Shown one piece after another: positions 22,481 through 22,565 of a DNA stretch of 22,565 nt (positions within the stretch are counted from its first letter, which is position 1; every line of letters begins with the position of its first letter). The stretch lies in contig JAKJBT010000020.1 in assembly GCA_022706865.1 (NCBI GenBank), forward strand, positions 1-22,565, in the 5' to 3' direction. Below the pieces are notes generated by a model. That model saw nothing but the letters and a program-made list of their open reading frames with translations. It was not told where the DNA came from and searched no databases. The position numbers were made by a program, and so were the translations under genes. Source of the DNA: Bacillota bacterium. GTDB taxonomy: Bacteria > Bacillota_A > Clostridia > Lutisporales > Lutisporaceae.

Positions 22481-22565
22481 AATTCCACCTCTTTCTTTCA
22501 AATTTGGTTGTGATAATAATAAATTTTTGCTTTCTCTCTTGATCAACACCTCCAAATGATATATA

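Overview
The window looks like a chromosomal stretch from an anaerobic, spore-forming member of the Clostridia (Bacillota). This rests on strong GGAGG ribosome-binding sites with ATG, GTG and TTG starts, AT-rich intergenic DNA with clear TTGaca/TATAAT promoters, a T-box before pheST, a GerW/YtfJ-type spore gene, and the clostridial order pheS-pheT-zapA-U32-(mutS2). I cannot name the species. No CRISPR array, phage, transposase or rRNA was seen.

Region 1 (1-9310, all minus strand). A promoter and a phenylalanine-specifying T-box precede pheS and pheT. The same strand continues through an extended ZapA, a long U32-family protein (likely tRNA/rRNA modification), an OmpR-type response regulator, a sensor kinase that overlaps it by 4 bp, and the first codons of a probable mutS2. 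No convincing terminator interrupts this series, so it may be one long operon or several overlapping units.

Region 2 (9390-12791). An autoregulated-looking tetR-ATPase-permease-permease operon (minus) uses short stop/start overlaps at each junction. It has a TTGACT-17-TATAAT promoter and an inverted repeat just downstream of the -10. A back-to-back promoter (TTGATT-17-TATAAT) drives a small three-helix membrane protein on the plus strand.

Region 3 (12774-15973, minus). A calcineurin-like phosphoesterase lipoprotein, a 75-bp REP-like inverted repeat, a membrane-anchored protein with a DUF6273-like C-terminal domain, and tRNA-Val(GAC) with its own promoter and terminator.

Region 4 (16072-18264, minus). 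An ECF sigma factor, a soluble-looking ZAS-type anti-sigma factor, a DUF2953 (YtfI-like) membrane protein and GerW (YtfJ-like) lie in one tight cluster ending in a hairpin. This suggests an ECF switch placed ahead of spore-associated genes.

Region 5 (18372-20302, plus). Two inverted repeats precede a two-CBS-domain protein that ends in a clean terminator. A translationally coupled DUF421-DUF4363 membrane pair follows.

Region 6 (20286-22565, minus). Two adjacent RluA-type pseudouridine synthases of equal length, a ~140-bp imperfect long inverted repeat, a bidirectional-looking terminator, and a 53-residue protein of unknown role at the window edge.
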